A stretch of 64,000 nucleotides of DNA from Blattamonas nauphoetae (GCA_033064195.1 JARBJD010000268.1:1-64000); one strand, 5' to 3'. Counted from the first letter of the stretch, positions 1 to 12,093 are shown. Notes: a model not told the origin generated them from the letters alone. Made by a program: numbers and translations.

Positions 1-1618
1 TACGGTGCTGTGAAACGTCAAAGGATGGAGACAGAAACCCGATGATCTCTTCCTCTTCTTCCTCCTTCATTATGAAATGAATCCCCAGTGAGATTTAGAG
101 CTGACAAATGATGGTTCATGGCTAGCATAGAAATTTCGCCATCGCTGCGGAAAAAGAGTGGAGAAATAAGTAAAAATGTAGCGGCATACTTGTCGTTTGA
201 AGAAAGCTAAGAGGAATCATTCGCGAAATATCGGTCAAGGTCTTCAACACATGGCAGAACGAGTGCTAAAATGTGTTGTGGATGGTTGATCCATTATTCT
301 GTTTTGGATCGATCAAGTCTTCCAAGAGTGCCTAGGATGGTTTTTCTGCATCTAAACTCTTTAATGACGCCTTATATGATATCCGTGTGCATGATAGTGA
401 TTTAAAGTGAAGATAGCTTCTGACATTTTGAGTATCTCTCAATGGGCTTGATCACCACAACATACGAAAGTTGGAGAAATTAGTGGTATAAGATCGATAG
501 TTGAGATTGATGAAAGTCAAGTATTCGATTTTATGGACTGGATTACCTGCATTTCACTCGAACAAAACTACTGTTTTTGGAGTGAAAATTGCGACCCATA
601 TGTCCATCAATCAGAAGTCTCGATCATTGTCAACAAGGAACCACTCTCGCATTCAGGACAAGATCCTCCATTCTACACTTTGCAATGTCTCAACTCTCCG
701 TTTGGTGTTCCTGTTCTACTGCAAAGAAACAATGTATATCTCTTCTTTATATTGTTTTGCAGACTCACATCTTCTGGTTCCCATTTTCTCTATCCTATGA
801 TTTCAATTTTGCTTTCCCATCTCAGCAACCTTTTATGATCTTATGACATTGAACAAACAGAATTGATTACACTTTGTTCGATTTGAGCTTTAGGAGAATG
901 GACCAGAAATCGATCGACATGATCCCCACACTGTTATGAAAACAAGGAGAATAACAGATCCAATTTTTCATAACAATTGACTCTGACTATAGAATCCATC
1001 TCTTCTGGGGCAAGATGTTGCTGGTAGAATGCTGGAAGCCGAGTCAGAAGATCTGGAGGAAAACACAATTAAGCACTCGAATGACCAGAAAGAACGCAAT
1101 GAACATTGAAAAATGGATTCTTACGAGAAATGACGCAGTAATGACAACGACAATGGATCGCGACGACTGGATAGGAAACATAACAGAAAGGCAAATGGAA
1201 GACCCAATTCAAAAGGGAAGAGAAGGAGAAATGGTCTGGAATGAAGGAGAAACAGATGACAGCTGAAATTTCAGGCTAGAAGGGAATACTGATCATTCGT
1301 CCCAAAGACTGACGGATCAACAGAAAAGTGATCATTGAAGCTGGGCCGTTCAACACGATGTCATCAGACGCAAAATGTCTTCTTGTCAACAATCGGTCAG
1401 TTGCACTTCACTGAGACGGCATATATGTTCCCGATACTTCAGGAACCCAATTGGTGTTCGTCAGGCCCAGCTACCACAACACAACAAAATGAAAGTGACG
1501 ACGAACACATTCTCTCCAACAAATTTTCCACTGGAACTCACTGCGACGGACACTGATCAATGGAACCTGATTGAGATGACTGAAAGGAACTGGCAGCGAA
1601 CATAAAGGATGACTGATT
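1..1618. other. no supported gene
   Basis: Only short overlapping open frames occur here on both strands, with no recognisable motif, no consistent frame and no similarity that I can see to other sequences in the window. It is best read as intergenic DNA, possibly including the strongly decayed 5' part of the surface-protein gene that follows. Confidence 0.5.
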
Positions 1619-4600
1619 GTGATGACAGTAGGCTCGATGGAAATCTCATCCTGCAATTTCTCTTCTATCGCATCCAACTTGGGCATAGAGCAGCCATCCA
1701 CGCCATCTTCCAACCCTCCTTCATTCACCATCTCCACCTCTTCACAGAAGGTGGAGCAGGACACTACCTCTGTGGGACAAGGCATCTACATCAACGGCAC
1801 CGATGTCGATTCTAACCTGACACCAGCATCGTTCATCGCTGGATAGGCAAACGATCCGACAGTCAACGCTCGATTCGTCTGCTTCTCGCGAGAGGAGCAT
1901 ACAGTGGGGTTTACATTGCAGGGTATCATGTGTGTGTTGTGGCAATGGGGGTTCTGTACGGGAATGTGTACGCGTCGGTACAACTCTCCAGCCAAAGTCA
2001 GCATCCATAACTGCCCCACTCACTATCACAACAGCAAGCTCAATCTCCACCACGAAGACACTGGAGCATGACAAACATCACATTCAACGTCTCCGACGAT
2101 GCTGGCTCGTAGAACCCTCTCCTCTCTGTGAAGGTCACAGACTCACTTACCATCACCAACGTCGCCTTCTCCGACTCGTCCCTCCTCACTGCGCCGACCC
2201 TCCTCTCAGTTGTGTCGGGAGGGACAGTCACAGCGAACTCATTATCCTTGTTGTCGCTGTCGTCCGTCAACATCAGTTACATCAGTGTCCCAACCTGTAA
2301 GTACACTGGATCACTCTCCACCCATCTTCTTCAATCCAGCTGAACGCCGCAACAACGGCACAGGTCAACGTTGGCTCGATCACTTTCAACGTACTCTCGG
2401 CTCAAACCCGTTCTCGTCCAACATCGATTTCTCCTTCACAGGAACGTCGTGTTTGCCGCTTCAACCTCAGCTACGACAACAGCCCTTTCCGACACATCCT
2501 CATCGTCACCGCGCTCTTCACCGTTCCTGCCAACAATCTCATCGTCACACAAGCCACAATCTCTTCTCCGCTGTTGGAAAGTGACACAATGATCACACCC
2601 TTCGCAATTGTGTCTGGCGGAACAGCAAAACAAACCAATGTCGTTCTGGATGGAAGTGTCCTCGCTGCTCGCTTTGCTCACAGCATGCTGATACAGACAG
2701 GAGGTTCACTAAGTCTGAACTCATGCACATTCAACTCGATCACTACCTCCGACGAAGGGCAGCGGTCCAGCTAATCTCCTCACGGGTGAGACACTGTCAC
2801 CGACAGGAGTGACCTTCACATCGGCTCATTCACTACAACAACTCCCATCACTCTCTCCACTATCACCAGCTCATCCGCACTGACGATTCTCAAGCCAGCA
2901 CCCCTCCCAACAACGAAAGCAGCCACACACACTCATACGAATGGTGCATTCGATATTCCATCTGGCACTCTCACACTCAAGTCTCTCGGCTTCACTGGAC
3001 AGAACACGAACTTAGCGTTCTATTTTGAGACAGTAAGTTGATCAGGCTGGAATGGAGGAGTGATCGTCGTTGATCTGACGAGCAGCACAAAACAGCGACG
3101 TTCATACTGTCGTATTCAATGGGGATTCCATCCAACACTCCAGCTAAGGAGTCGGACATACTCGTGTCGACTGAGTGGAGTAGTGGTCACGTCATGCAAT
3201 ACCACATGCACTTCAACAACTGGGAAGTGAAATGCTCTGTTCCTCTCGTCGATGTTCATTCTATCAAACAGCTCTGTTTCGGCCCTGTCCGGAATCTACA
3301 TTCCGTCAACTGGCTTGATTGCAAGCATTGATAGAACTTCACAATTGATTTTTACTGCATCAACCCTCGTTCTCCCACAAGGGAGAGCATGTGTTCAACT
3401 CAGAAGGCGGGACTCTTCTTTGGATCCGTCAGGTTCGATCTGCCTTTTCGTGGAGAACACAGCAGATTGCGGCGGTGCTGTTGAAGACTTTTCCATAAGC
3501 GTAGTGGACAGCTCCTCTTTACCGATCCTCACTACGTTCTCGACAACTTCAAGCTCGACGACGAATTCATTGTGACTATCGTCGACAAAGTGCCCGTCAC
3601 CAATCAAACCGAAATCAACAGCAAGACTCTCACCATCTGTGGGAACAGGTTCGACTCGGAGCTTTCCACCAACAACGCCTTTTCTGTGGATTTGAGGTTA
3701 AATTCCGCTCCACAGAATCAGTCCACCTCGTCGAAACCAAAGCCTCTGCCAAAACTCCACGTTCGAAGGAATCGTCCCAGTCTCGTTGAAGGAGTTCCCA
3801 TCTCTCCGTGTCTACTTTGTGGTGGGTTCCTAAAGCGAGCTCACCATCACCAGCTGTACTTTCGATGGTCAAACAGAACAAGATGCTGGGGTCAGACAAG
3901 TGGACACCAGCGCAACTGTCACCATCACCCCTGCTCAGTCGGAATCCCACTTCTACAACTCCCAAACGAAGAATGTCCAGACCGTCCTTTCCGAAGACCA
4001 GACGGAGTACGTGGCATACGTGACTGGGTCGCAGCTCATCCCATGCGAGACAGCAACAGCAGTGCTGTTCGAGACAACAGATGTCCCGTCGGACGTGGCA
4101 TTCCACAACAACACTCTCATCATCGTCCAAATATCGAATGACGACATGTCTGCACTCAGCCCGTCCACGCATTCACGCAACGCAGACACGGTTTCGGTGA
4201 AGTTCGGATGGGGATTCTGGATGGAATACTCATCGTCGCTCCTCTGTTCGATCTCGGCGGGCTCCCAACCAGCACCGTCCCTCCGCTCGATCCATCCGAC
4301 CCGGCTAGCTCGACAGATATAACTGAACCGACAGATCCAACTAGTCCTGAAGACCCAACCGATCCTGATGACCCTTCATCGCCGACAGATCCGTCCGCTG
4401 CTGCTAAAAACAGAAGGCAGCAATGATCGGCCTCTCAGTTGGGATCGGAGTGGTTGCACTTGCGTGCATTCTACTGTTCCTGATCATCATCATCTATGTC
4501 TTCCGTCGGAAAGACAAGAAAGAGGAGGAAGAAGAAGAGGAGCAGCAGGAAGAAGGACCAAACTCCAGCGAGATGGCCGACACAGAAGAGCCGTTCAAAG

Positions 4601-4955
4601 TGGCAGAGGACGAAGGATGCAAAGAATCCCCGAGCATGTTCGCAGGAGACTACATCTCTCTCCAGGACAGGTTGACGTGACACTCACTGAGCCTCCACAG
4701 ACCATCGTCGAACTGAAGGAAGACGAAGCTCCTACTCTGAATTCTGCGATTGTCCAGGAGCCTGAACTCGAGCAACCCGCTGAAACACAAGCGGAGGAAC
4801 TCAGTCGACCACACAAGGAGATAAAGAAGAAGAAGAAGTTGGAGGAGGTGGAAAACGGGGATGGAAGTGAAACGCCTCTCCTCGACTCTGTCCCTCCATC
4901 GTCGATCCAACCACTCTTTTGCACTCAAACCAACCCTCCAAGCAACGAAAGATGA
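1619..4955 (+). pseudogene. decayed beta-helix surface protein gene
   Basis: Pieces of one protein appear in shifting frames along the plus strand. From about 1620 to 2770 there are Ser/Thr-rich beta-helix-like stretches such as LTITNVAFSDSS and SLSLNSCTFNSI. Around 3250-4200 there are beta-rich segments. At 4280-4420 lies an acidic proline stalk of repeated D/E-P-T-D-P units. At 4430-4510 there is a good membrane span followed by the basic stop-transfer RRKDKK and a Glu run. A charged tail continues in yet another frame to 4955. The order ectodomain, stalk, membrane span, short cytoplasmic tail matches the surface proteins elsewhere in the window. At least six frame changes over 3.3 kb, without matching splice signals, point to a dead gene. 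No kinase-like tail is present, so it resembles the gene at 15993 more than the receptor pseudokinases. Confidence 0.6.
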
Positions 4956-5429
4956 CACAGATGTGGTCTCCTTCAACTTTCATGCCAGACATTGGTGTTT
5001 TGAAATGGAAGTGTGAAAGAAACAGGAAAGCGGATTGTGTTGGATAGTGGAGGGATTGTGGTCTGAGCCACAACCAGCACCATCTCCATCACCAACTCGA
5101 TTCTCACAAGTTGTTCGGGAAGATCTTTTGGGAGCCTGAATCGGATGCAGATGGCATTTGATGAGGAAGTGATTCTTCACTCCTCTTTCATGTTCGCTCT
5201 TCTTCTTTCCTTTTCCTATCATCTTTTTGTTCTTTCTCCGAAATAGTTGCCACTTCAATCTCCAATTTATCCTCGACTTGTGTCAGTCTACTTGCTGAAC
5301 ACGTTCGCATCTTCTGTTCACGAAACTCTCATCGTTGAACCCTCGGCATCTCTTCCTTTTCTGTTCGTACTATGTTTTCTATGCTTTATTGTCGCCATTG
5401 TTTCCTAAACTCGTGAAATCAGTCAGATC
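4956..5429. other. noncoding gap
   Basis: Nothing supported. Moderately T-rich sequence lies between the decayed surface gene and the polymerase fossil. I could not identify an element terminus or target duplication here. Confidence 0.4.
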
Positions 5430-5528
5430 GGTGTGATCAACCCATTGCCGCACTTTTCTGAACAATCAGAGAAATACAACTCAAATAAGGTTTTGCCCCA
5501 ATTTTTATGTTGATTTTGAAAAATGAAC

Positions 5529-8500
5529 CTATTTGAAAGAATAAAAAAGGGGTGTTGATTCTGAGTGGGAACGACCCAGATGTATTCCACTGAGACTGAG
5601 TTTTTGCTGTTGTATTTTCGCAATCTCAAATCCATTGCTGTCATCGTCAGTGTGAGCTCTTCTCGTTTGAAAGTTCAATGTTGTTGTCACTGTTTTCTCT
5701 CCATTGAGGCACTTCACATAGTCATCACTCGTGATATTTGTTTTCTTCAGGGACACTCCTTTGATTTTGCATTTCTCATCGAGAGAGTAACACTTGGGTG
5801 CAAGACAGATCATCTGTTCACCTTCCTTCTCAATTGCTAATCCCAACAGTTTCTTCTCATCATCAACTCCCTTTTCAGGATTTGGAAACCATTCATATTT
5901 GTGTGCATCATAGAATTCTTTGTCAGCAATCACGTGTTCAAATTGTTGATGAATTCCAGCATTTGGATCTCCACTAATTGCCCAGTATGCTGAGTCAGTG
6001 TCTCCCTCACAGAAGTGAATCTTGTTCATGTCTAGGCATTTATACATGAAGTTGTAGATGAAATTCAGATACCAGAACTTGGTATTATCGAGTGTGAATA
6101 CTGCTTCCTGCAGGCATGTTTTGCATGATGCTTTCTCTCTGTCTTCAATCACAATGTAGTTGTCCTCGTTGATCTCTCTTGTTGCTACAAATCCTTTCAT
6201 CATTTGCTTCAAGTATGTTCTCTTCTCATTGCAGATTGTGATTGAGTTGTACTTCTCAGTGTTCATTCCATCATATCCGTAACTTCCATTCAAGTTGGTC
6301 TTACAGAATTGTTCCTTTCCTTTGTTTCCAACCTTCATTGCTTCAATTCGATCATTCATGAACGATGTCACAAATGGTTCAAATCCAGCATGTCTCGAGA
6401 ATACCATCACACTCTTAACGTCGTCCACAATGAAGTGACAGTAGTCGATGAGGAACCACAGATAGTATGTCGAAAAGAACATATACTGATCGTGTGTGCT
6501 CAAGAGTTGGGTCAGCTTTCTTTGTTTGTCATCAGTCTTCAATCCATGTTTCTTCATCAACGAATACGTCTTCTCTCCAATGTTCTCTTCAGTCGTATTG
6601 ACAATGATGTTTCTGAAGATTGGTGGGAAGTTAATGAAATCATTTATGTACTTTTCATCGATGTGTCCCTTCAACTCAGCAACGAAAAGTGTCTTCTGAT
6701 TCTTGTCTTCGATGATCTCCCGACATTCTTGATCTCCTGTTGCTGTGTACAAACATCTTCCTGGCATGTACATTCTGTGTTTCGTGTACGGATTATTCTT
6801 GTTCTTGATTGATGAAAGCACTTGGGTAGAGAGTTGAAATCAACACCACAAACGTGAGTCATGATGTGTTCCGTATCAGTGGAAATGACTTTTCCATCTT
6901 CATATGTGCAGTGATTGATTGGAGTCACGTCTTTGATGTTCTGTCGATGTTGAACATTCGATAATCCACCAGTCACTGCTGCTCTCAACTTGTGATATGT
7001 TTGCTCATGTGTCAGAGTCATTGGTAGAGATTTCCAGATGCAGTACTTCTTCAGTTGAATCCTCAATCGAGTGAGATGTTCATCATGATCTGACTTGTAG
7101 GTGTTGCAGTAGTCACAACAGATCTTCACGTTCTCTTTTGAATGTCCTTTCAAATTGTCGATTCTATCCAGTGTTGGTCGAACTGCTTGTGAGAAGTGAC
7201 ATTTGCATATGTAGCAAACTCTCTTGCACTGTTGAACAAACCAGTCGTAGTCTGCTTCAGTGACATTGGCTGTAGTATTGCGATGAGCTTTCTGGTCTTG
7301 ATACCTGTATCCTTCAACTTTGAATTTCCAGTATTGTTTGGTGATCTTGATTGGACCAGATTCGTCACATTCGTTGTAGTCAGCATCAATATCAAAGTCT
7401 TTGTAGGCGCATGCATACTTGATTGCAGAAGCATTCGCTGATAAAGAGATTGTGCAACATATCCACTTTGTATTGGAAGTTCAAATCAATAAGATTATCC
7501 AAAGGTGCAATCATACATTCGACGTCTCTGATGTTGTAGAATTTTAGATAGTCCCATCTGTTCTTGAATCCTTGTTTGTTCCAATCATCAAGGTACAATT
7601 GGTAATCGGTGTCGGACATTTCACTATTATTCAGACTGGAATAGAATTCATACTTGGAGAAAGGTTCTTGTTTGCTCAGCACTGTATCGTAGTCTGATGA
7701 ATCAAATGATTCGTAAGCAAAGAATGATTTCTGAAGTGTAGTGTTTCCTCCAAAGGCTTTGACTGCATTGTCCAAAGACATTGGTCCAGTGTACGACATC
7801 ATGTCAATGAACCGAAGAACTTGTTGCGTTTTCTCGTGTCTGATCAATACTTGTTTGTACTTCGTTGTTGATCCAAGAAAGCTCACCACTTTCCAATCCT
7901 TGTCAACGAGATCACGGAAGATGAGATTGATGTCAAATCTGGAACTGTTGAATCCAATCACACTGACTTCATTTTGTGAGGGTATTTCAGGATCTTCATA
8001 TTGATTGTTTTCTCGTACATTTTCTGCATATTTGAAGAGTTCTCTGATCCATTGCTTCACGAAGTCTTTTCCATCTCGAAGATCAAAGTAGATCGATTGA
8101 ACGCCTGATTTTGATTTGATTGCTGATGCAACAGAGAGAGGTTTCAAATGTGAGATCAACTGAGTATTGTCATCAGAGAATAGATTATCAAGAATGAGAT
8201 CTTCCATGGTTTCGAAATCGTACGTGATGTAGTACTGCGTTGGTTTGAACTCGTCTTGTCTCTTATGTGCCATCAGAAATTCAAAAGTTCTATTGTTGAG
8301 GATATGTGGAACGTACGGTCTTGGAGTTTTGTCCAGGGAGATCTTCTTCACATGTTTTCCATCAAGTTCTTTGCACTCTTTGAGATGCTTCTCGTAGTAT
8401 GTCTTGAAGTGAGAATCCTTCACTTGGAATCCTCTTGACTGACAATAAGGACAGAGTTTGTATCCAGTGATTTTCTCAGGATCAACAATGAAGATCACAT

Positions 8501-9236
8501 GAACGAGAGTTGCAGTAAGTGGAATCATCAAGATGGGAAGAACTCTTGCATCATCATTTTCGTTGATGTACGATTGACTGAGGAAATATCGCTTCTTGTC
8601 TTCGTCGTATTCATAAATGTGGACGGTAATGTTGAATTCAATCATTGCTTTCTCAATATCACATGCAATATCAAATCCAGGATACTTCTGAAGATGTGGT
8701 GTCAATTGTCGAGACTTCAGATGTGAAAGCTTCATCCATTGTGCAAACAATCTGTAGGCTTCACTATTCCTCATATTGATTGAGATTTTCTTCTTTGGAA
8801 CCTCAGGAAGAGTGAGGAATGATAGTGCTTGAAAGAAGCAGATATTGTACTCAGAATCGACGTACCGAACGTTGTATGTTTTTATGTGTTCAGTGAGAAT
8901 GGCATTAGCTTTTCCAGCAACTGGGAATCTGTAAACTGCAACAAGAATCGAATGGAAGGCGATGAACATTGTCTTTGTGTCCATCAGTGTTCTCTCTTGT
9001 GACTCTTTGATTAGATTGATCGCATATTTAGAATACTCAGTGATGTCTGCTTCACTTCTTATCACTGTTGGAAAGCTCTTAGATGTGTTCTCCAGTTCTG
9101 GTCTGAAATCATTGTACAGTGTCTCATCTTTGTCTTTTCTCTCAACAATCTTTCCGAAGTCAAGACTGATCTTGAATGGTCGATCCTTCTCTTTTTTCAT
9201 ACACTGTTTTGATGAAGGTTGTGATTTCCTCAACAT
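5529..9236 (-). pseudogene. Polinton protein-primed DNA polymerase B (fossil)
   Basis: Family B polymerase remnants. The 5' half carries the 3'-5' exonuclease signatures: a YDFETME block (Exo I), a GFNSSRFDINL block (Exo II) and a YNIRDVECM block (Exo III). The middle has a Cys/His patch with two CxxC pairs and an HNH-like DRIDN, as found in several Polinton polymerases. The 3' half carries the palm motifs NGSYGYDGMN (Kx3NSxYG-like) and EGDTDSAYW (the YxDTDS metal-binding motif). The order and type of motifs match the protein-primed polymerases of Polintons and related viruses, which copy linear DNA from a terminal protein. The gene is broken in about three places and is treated as a fossil. 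Confidence 0.8.
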
Positions 9237-9900
9237 TCTTCAGATGATTGTGGAAGTACAGCTGATAAGGTTTTCCATTGTCTTCAACCTTCTCGACCTC
9301 ATTCTTCTTGAACTTCTTTCGTGCATTGGTCAAACATTCATTGAAAGCAAGTTTGTCTCTTGGTTCAGCAAGTAAGATGCATTCATTGAATCCATCAAAC
9401 TGCTTCACTTTTCTTGTTTCCATTTGTTCATTCTTCTTCTGAATGATCAACAGATTCTTCATCCAATGATCCATCAGCTTCTCTTCAATTCAGTTTCGTT
9501 CACTCTTGGATTTGCTTTCATGTCAATGATGATTACATTTTTATCCTCTTCATTCATCGTTGCATTGTTATTTGTTTCATTCTGTCTCTGCATGGCTTGT
9601 TGTTGTTCAATCTGTCGTCGTTGTCTCACTTCATTCTGGAATTTCGGTATTAAATTGATATTGAGATATGCTGTTGGATTCGGATTTCGATATCCAACAT
9701 CTGGGTGTTGAAGCATTGCCAGGAGAAATGAATAGTGATGTTGCTTGTATGGGCTGTCAGGTTTGTATGTTCGACCATCAGTAAATGCGAATTGAGTGTT
9801 TGGAAATAGTTCTCTAACTTCTCTGATTTGTTCCTTCACTTTCCAGAGTTGTGTCATTTACTACGAATTAAAAAAAATAAAAATAAAAAAAGTTGAGTGA

Positions 9901-10326
9901 TTATTTTGGCTTCCTCAAATGTGGCTTCTTCTTTGCCTTTAGCCAGGAATCTAGTCGCACTTTGAAGACTTCAGTTCCACCAATTTCTCGATATGTGAAT
10001 GGTACTAGAACCTGCTTGTACTCACCAACGAGCTCACAGTTGTACTTCCTCAGTTCATTCTCCACAAACGATTGAGTGTAGTGTCGACGTTGTGACATGT
10101 GTGGTCTGTTCCCTTGATTCCACAACTTTGGTTTTATCCTCCACTCAACACCTTCATGAACATAGATGACTGGGATATTATGTCTGACATACTCAGAGAC
10201 AAGTTCACAGTTCTCTTCTTTCATTGACTGAATCAAAGCTTGCTTGGCATCTGTTCGACGTTTTTCGCTCCCCTTTGGAGGGTTCAAAGTCTTTAGCGAG
10301 ACATATGTAGTATTCACTGTTGTCAT
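9901..10326 (-). CDS. small Polinton-associated protein with a duplicated domain
   Basis: A 141-residue open frame just upstream of the polymerase remnant and in the same direction. It contains two copies of a domain of about 50 residues. The copies share NCELVxEY near their start, then V/I-P-x-x-Y, and end in a basic stretch with W and PHxxxR/K. The pattern of a short helix, CELVxEY, an aromatic-rich strand and a basic end resembles the small treble-clef-like modules accompanying endonucleases in large DNA viruses, but the zinc-binding cysteines are mostly missing, so the match is tentative. It belongs to the Polinton fossil by position and A+T-rich composition. It looks whole. A start at 10326 follows an A/T-rich leader. 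Confidence 0.5.
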   Translation of the reverse strand: MTTVNTTYVSLKTLNPPKGSEKRRTDAKQALIQSMKEENCELVSEYVRHNIPVIYVHEGVEWRIKPKLWNQGNRPHMSQRRHYTQSFVENELRKYNCELVGEYKQVLVPFTYREIGGTEVFKVRLDSWLKAKKKPHLRKPK

Positions 10327-10534
10327 TTAATACAAATTAAAAAATCAAAAAAATAAAAATGAAATGTGAAGTGAAGTGTTGAGAACTTTTTATTTTTTGT
10401 TCCTTGTTGTGCCAGCTTTCATCTTGCTTCTTTCTTTTTTGTTTCTTTCTTCCAAGTTTCATTTTTTCATTCAATTCATTTTTTCATTCATTCATTCAAT
10501 TGATTTTTTCAATCATTCAATCATTCATTCAAGT

Positions 10535-11160
10535 TTGTATGATTGTACCATGAGACAACCCGATACTCCTTTGGGGATCATTCTATCATGATCCTACTCA
10601 ATGACTACTGCTGGCGAATTCCTTGAAGGGTTAAGTCTTGGGTGGGCATGATTTACGGTCAAACTCTCTGTCGAGAATCTGAAGCCAACATGAACCCCGG
10701 GGCGGATTCCTAGAAATCCACCGTCTCCAATTCAACCTTCAATTCGTTCTACGCATTAGTCACGAGGGCACCATTTTGCCTGAGTATCAAGGGAAATTAC
10801 GTCGAGGTATCATTTTTCAACTTGAAATTCAATCATTCAATCATTCAAGCCTTCATCGTTCATCATTTCCTTTATCAAGTTTTTGTATGATTGTACCGTA
10901 GGACAACCCGATACTCCTTTGGGGATCACTCTATCATGATCCTACTCAATGACTACTGCTGGCGAATTCCTTGAAGGGCTAAGGTATTGGGGGGGCATGA
11001 TTTACGGTCACATTCAAGTGATGCCCACAGTGAACCCCCGGGGACAGCCTCCCAGCTCGTCCCGCTCCAATCCAACCTTCAATTCGTTCTACGCATTAGC
11101 CACGAGGGCACCATTTTGCCTGAGTATCAAGGGAAATTACGTCGAGGTTTCATACTTCCA
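10535..11160 (+). repeat. two tandem copies of a ~290-bp repeat
   Basis: One unit runs about 10535-10826 and the second about 10880-11160, roughly 345 bp apart. Both start with TTTGTATGATTGTACC and share GACAACCCGATACTCC, CTGGCGAATTCCTTGAAGG, CATGATTTACGGTCA and the block ending ACGTCGAGGT. The central 60-70 bp differs most. Neither contains a convincing reading frame conserved between the copies. They could be two copies of a short interspersed element or a noncoding transcript unit. The stretch 10331-10534 before them is T-rich and otherwise featureless. Confidence 0.7.
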
Positions 11161-11161
11161 A

Positions 11162-11345
11162 CTTTTTTGGAAATTTTGAATTTTTGAATTTTTGAATTTT
11201 TGAATTTTTGAATTTTTTGAATTTTTTGAATTTTTGAATTTTTGAAATTTTCCTAAGTATTTTTTTTTTTGAAATTTTTTTTTGAATTTTTGAATTTTTT
11301 TAAATTTTTGAAATTGTTTTGGTATTTTGAAACTTTTTCATTTTT
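11162..11345. repeat. TTTTTGAA low-complexity tract
   Basis: Degenerate tandem TTTTTGAA/TTTTGAA units with long T runs. Simple-sequence DNA with no coding potential. Confidence 0.8.
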
Positions 11346-11353
11346 TTGAAATT

Positions 11354-11435
11354 AAGATTGCCCCTCGCCTGAATCGAACCACCCCTAGAAACGGGTGGAC
11401 ACTGGAACATACCCACTGAGCTACTAGCTCCTGAA
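11354..11435 (-). other. tRNA-like Pol III module (box A and box B)
   Basis: Read on the minus strand this contains TAGCTCAGTGGG, a perfect A-box pattern, and about 40 bases later GGTTCGATTC, a B-box pattern. A perfect hairpin, CCACCC paired with GGGTGG, lies between them. The T-arm and acceptor stem do not pair properly, so it is unlikely to be a working tRNA. A tRNA-derived SINE head or decayed tRNA gene is more probable. Confidence 0.4.
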
Positions 11436-11511
11436 AATGTTAGTTTCGACCTGTGCCTTATACCTCGAATGTTCAGATCTGCTATATATTCCTTTTATCG
11501 TCTACCTATCT

Positions 11512-11727
11512 CCCCTCGTTAAAAAGCATGGATTTATCACGGGAACGACTTTTTACCCTCGTTAAAAGCATGACTTTTTCTCGTCAGCGATTTTTCAAAA
11601 TTAGTTAGATTTTCCTTTTAACTTTTTACCCCCGATTAAAAGCATGCCTTTTCACGGGAGCGATCTGCTAAATCTTAATTCTTGGCCACTTGTTACCCTC
11701 GTTAAAAGCATGACTTTTCACGGGAGC
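11512..11727. repeat. cluster of four imperfect palindromes
   Basis: Four copies of a ~33-bp unit close to CCCTCGTTAAAAGCATGAC followed by TTTTCACGGGAG lie at about 11512-11547, 11556-11590, 11628-11663 and 11696-11727. Each is self-complementary: CCC, CGT and AAAAG pair with CTTTT, ACG and GGG around a CATGA loop. The second copy has lost part of the right arm. Spacers are 9 to 38 bp and A+T-rich. Confidence 0.7.
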
Positions 11728-11831
11728 ATTTTGCTATATATTGAATTTATTGACAAAGTTTTCAAATTTTAAATCTGCTATAGTGTCTTTTTTTCGGGTA
11801 TAAAGTTTCTGATTTTTCGGGATAATTTCAG

Positions 11832-12093
11832 GACCGGATAGTCTAGTGGTAATGGTGAGTGCACGCACTACTACTACTAAGCTGAAGGTCCTAGGTTCAA
11901 TTCCTGGCGGAAGCATTTAATTTCACATATCACTGCCCTTTGGCATGGTCTAGGCCCTTGGCAAGACCAACGTACGTCTCCGGAACTCAAATCGAGAAAA
12001 ATGAGTTCCGATGCCGGTCTAAAAAGGACCGATGAGAAGGGTCGCAACCTTCGGAACCTTGAAAAAATACACCAGCTTCCGCCAGAATCAAGG
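11832..12093 (+). ncRNA. SINE-like or structured RNA unit with a tRNA-like head
   Basis: The head at 11832-11915 has a good A box (TAGTCTAGTGG) and B box (GGTTCAATTCC), and a T-arm that pairs (CTAGG with CCTGG), but the acceptor arm does not close. The body holds successive hairpins: GGTCT/AGACC at 11947-11968, CGGAACTCA/TGAGTTCCG at 11981-12010 and CGGTC/GACCG at 12015-12031. The unit closes with GCTTCCGCCAGAATCAA near 12075, the near-complement of TTCAATTCCTGGCGGAAGC at the end of the head. A Pol III head plus folded body suits a tRNA-derived SINE or a small structured RNA. I see no second copy in the window. Confidence 0.4.

Larger units (their letters stand above)
5430..10330 (-). mobile_element. 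partial Polinton/Maverick fossil
   Basis: A block of minus-strand genes with the character of a Polinton. The parts seen are a protein-primed family B DNA polymerase (about 5.5-9.2 kb), short upstream open frames of unknown function (about 9.2-9.9 kb) and a small protein with a duplicated domain (9.9-10.3 kb). Integrase, capsid proteins, packaging ATPase and maturation protease are not present in this stretch, and I see no long terminal inverted repeats. It is therefore a piece of about 5 kb of an element that is usually 15-20 kb. The polymerase part is broken, in roughly three places. The long open stretches and clear motifs suggest modest rather than great age. Base composition is more A+T-rich than the neighbouring surface-protein genes. 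Confidence 0.75.

Noticed and set aside
501-846. Three overlapping small frames
   Set aside because: All in different frames over the same DNA with no motif.
11832-11915. Functional tRNA gene
   Set aside because: Boxes A and B and the T-arm are good, but the acceptor stem does not pair and no standard anticodon arm forms.
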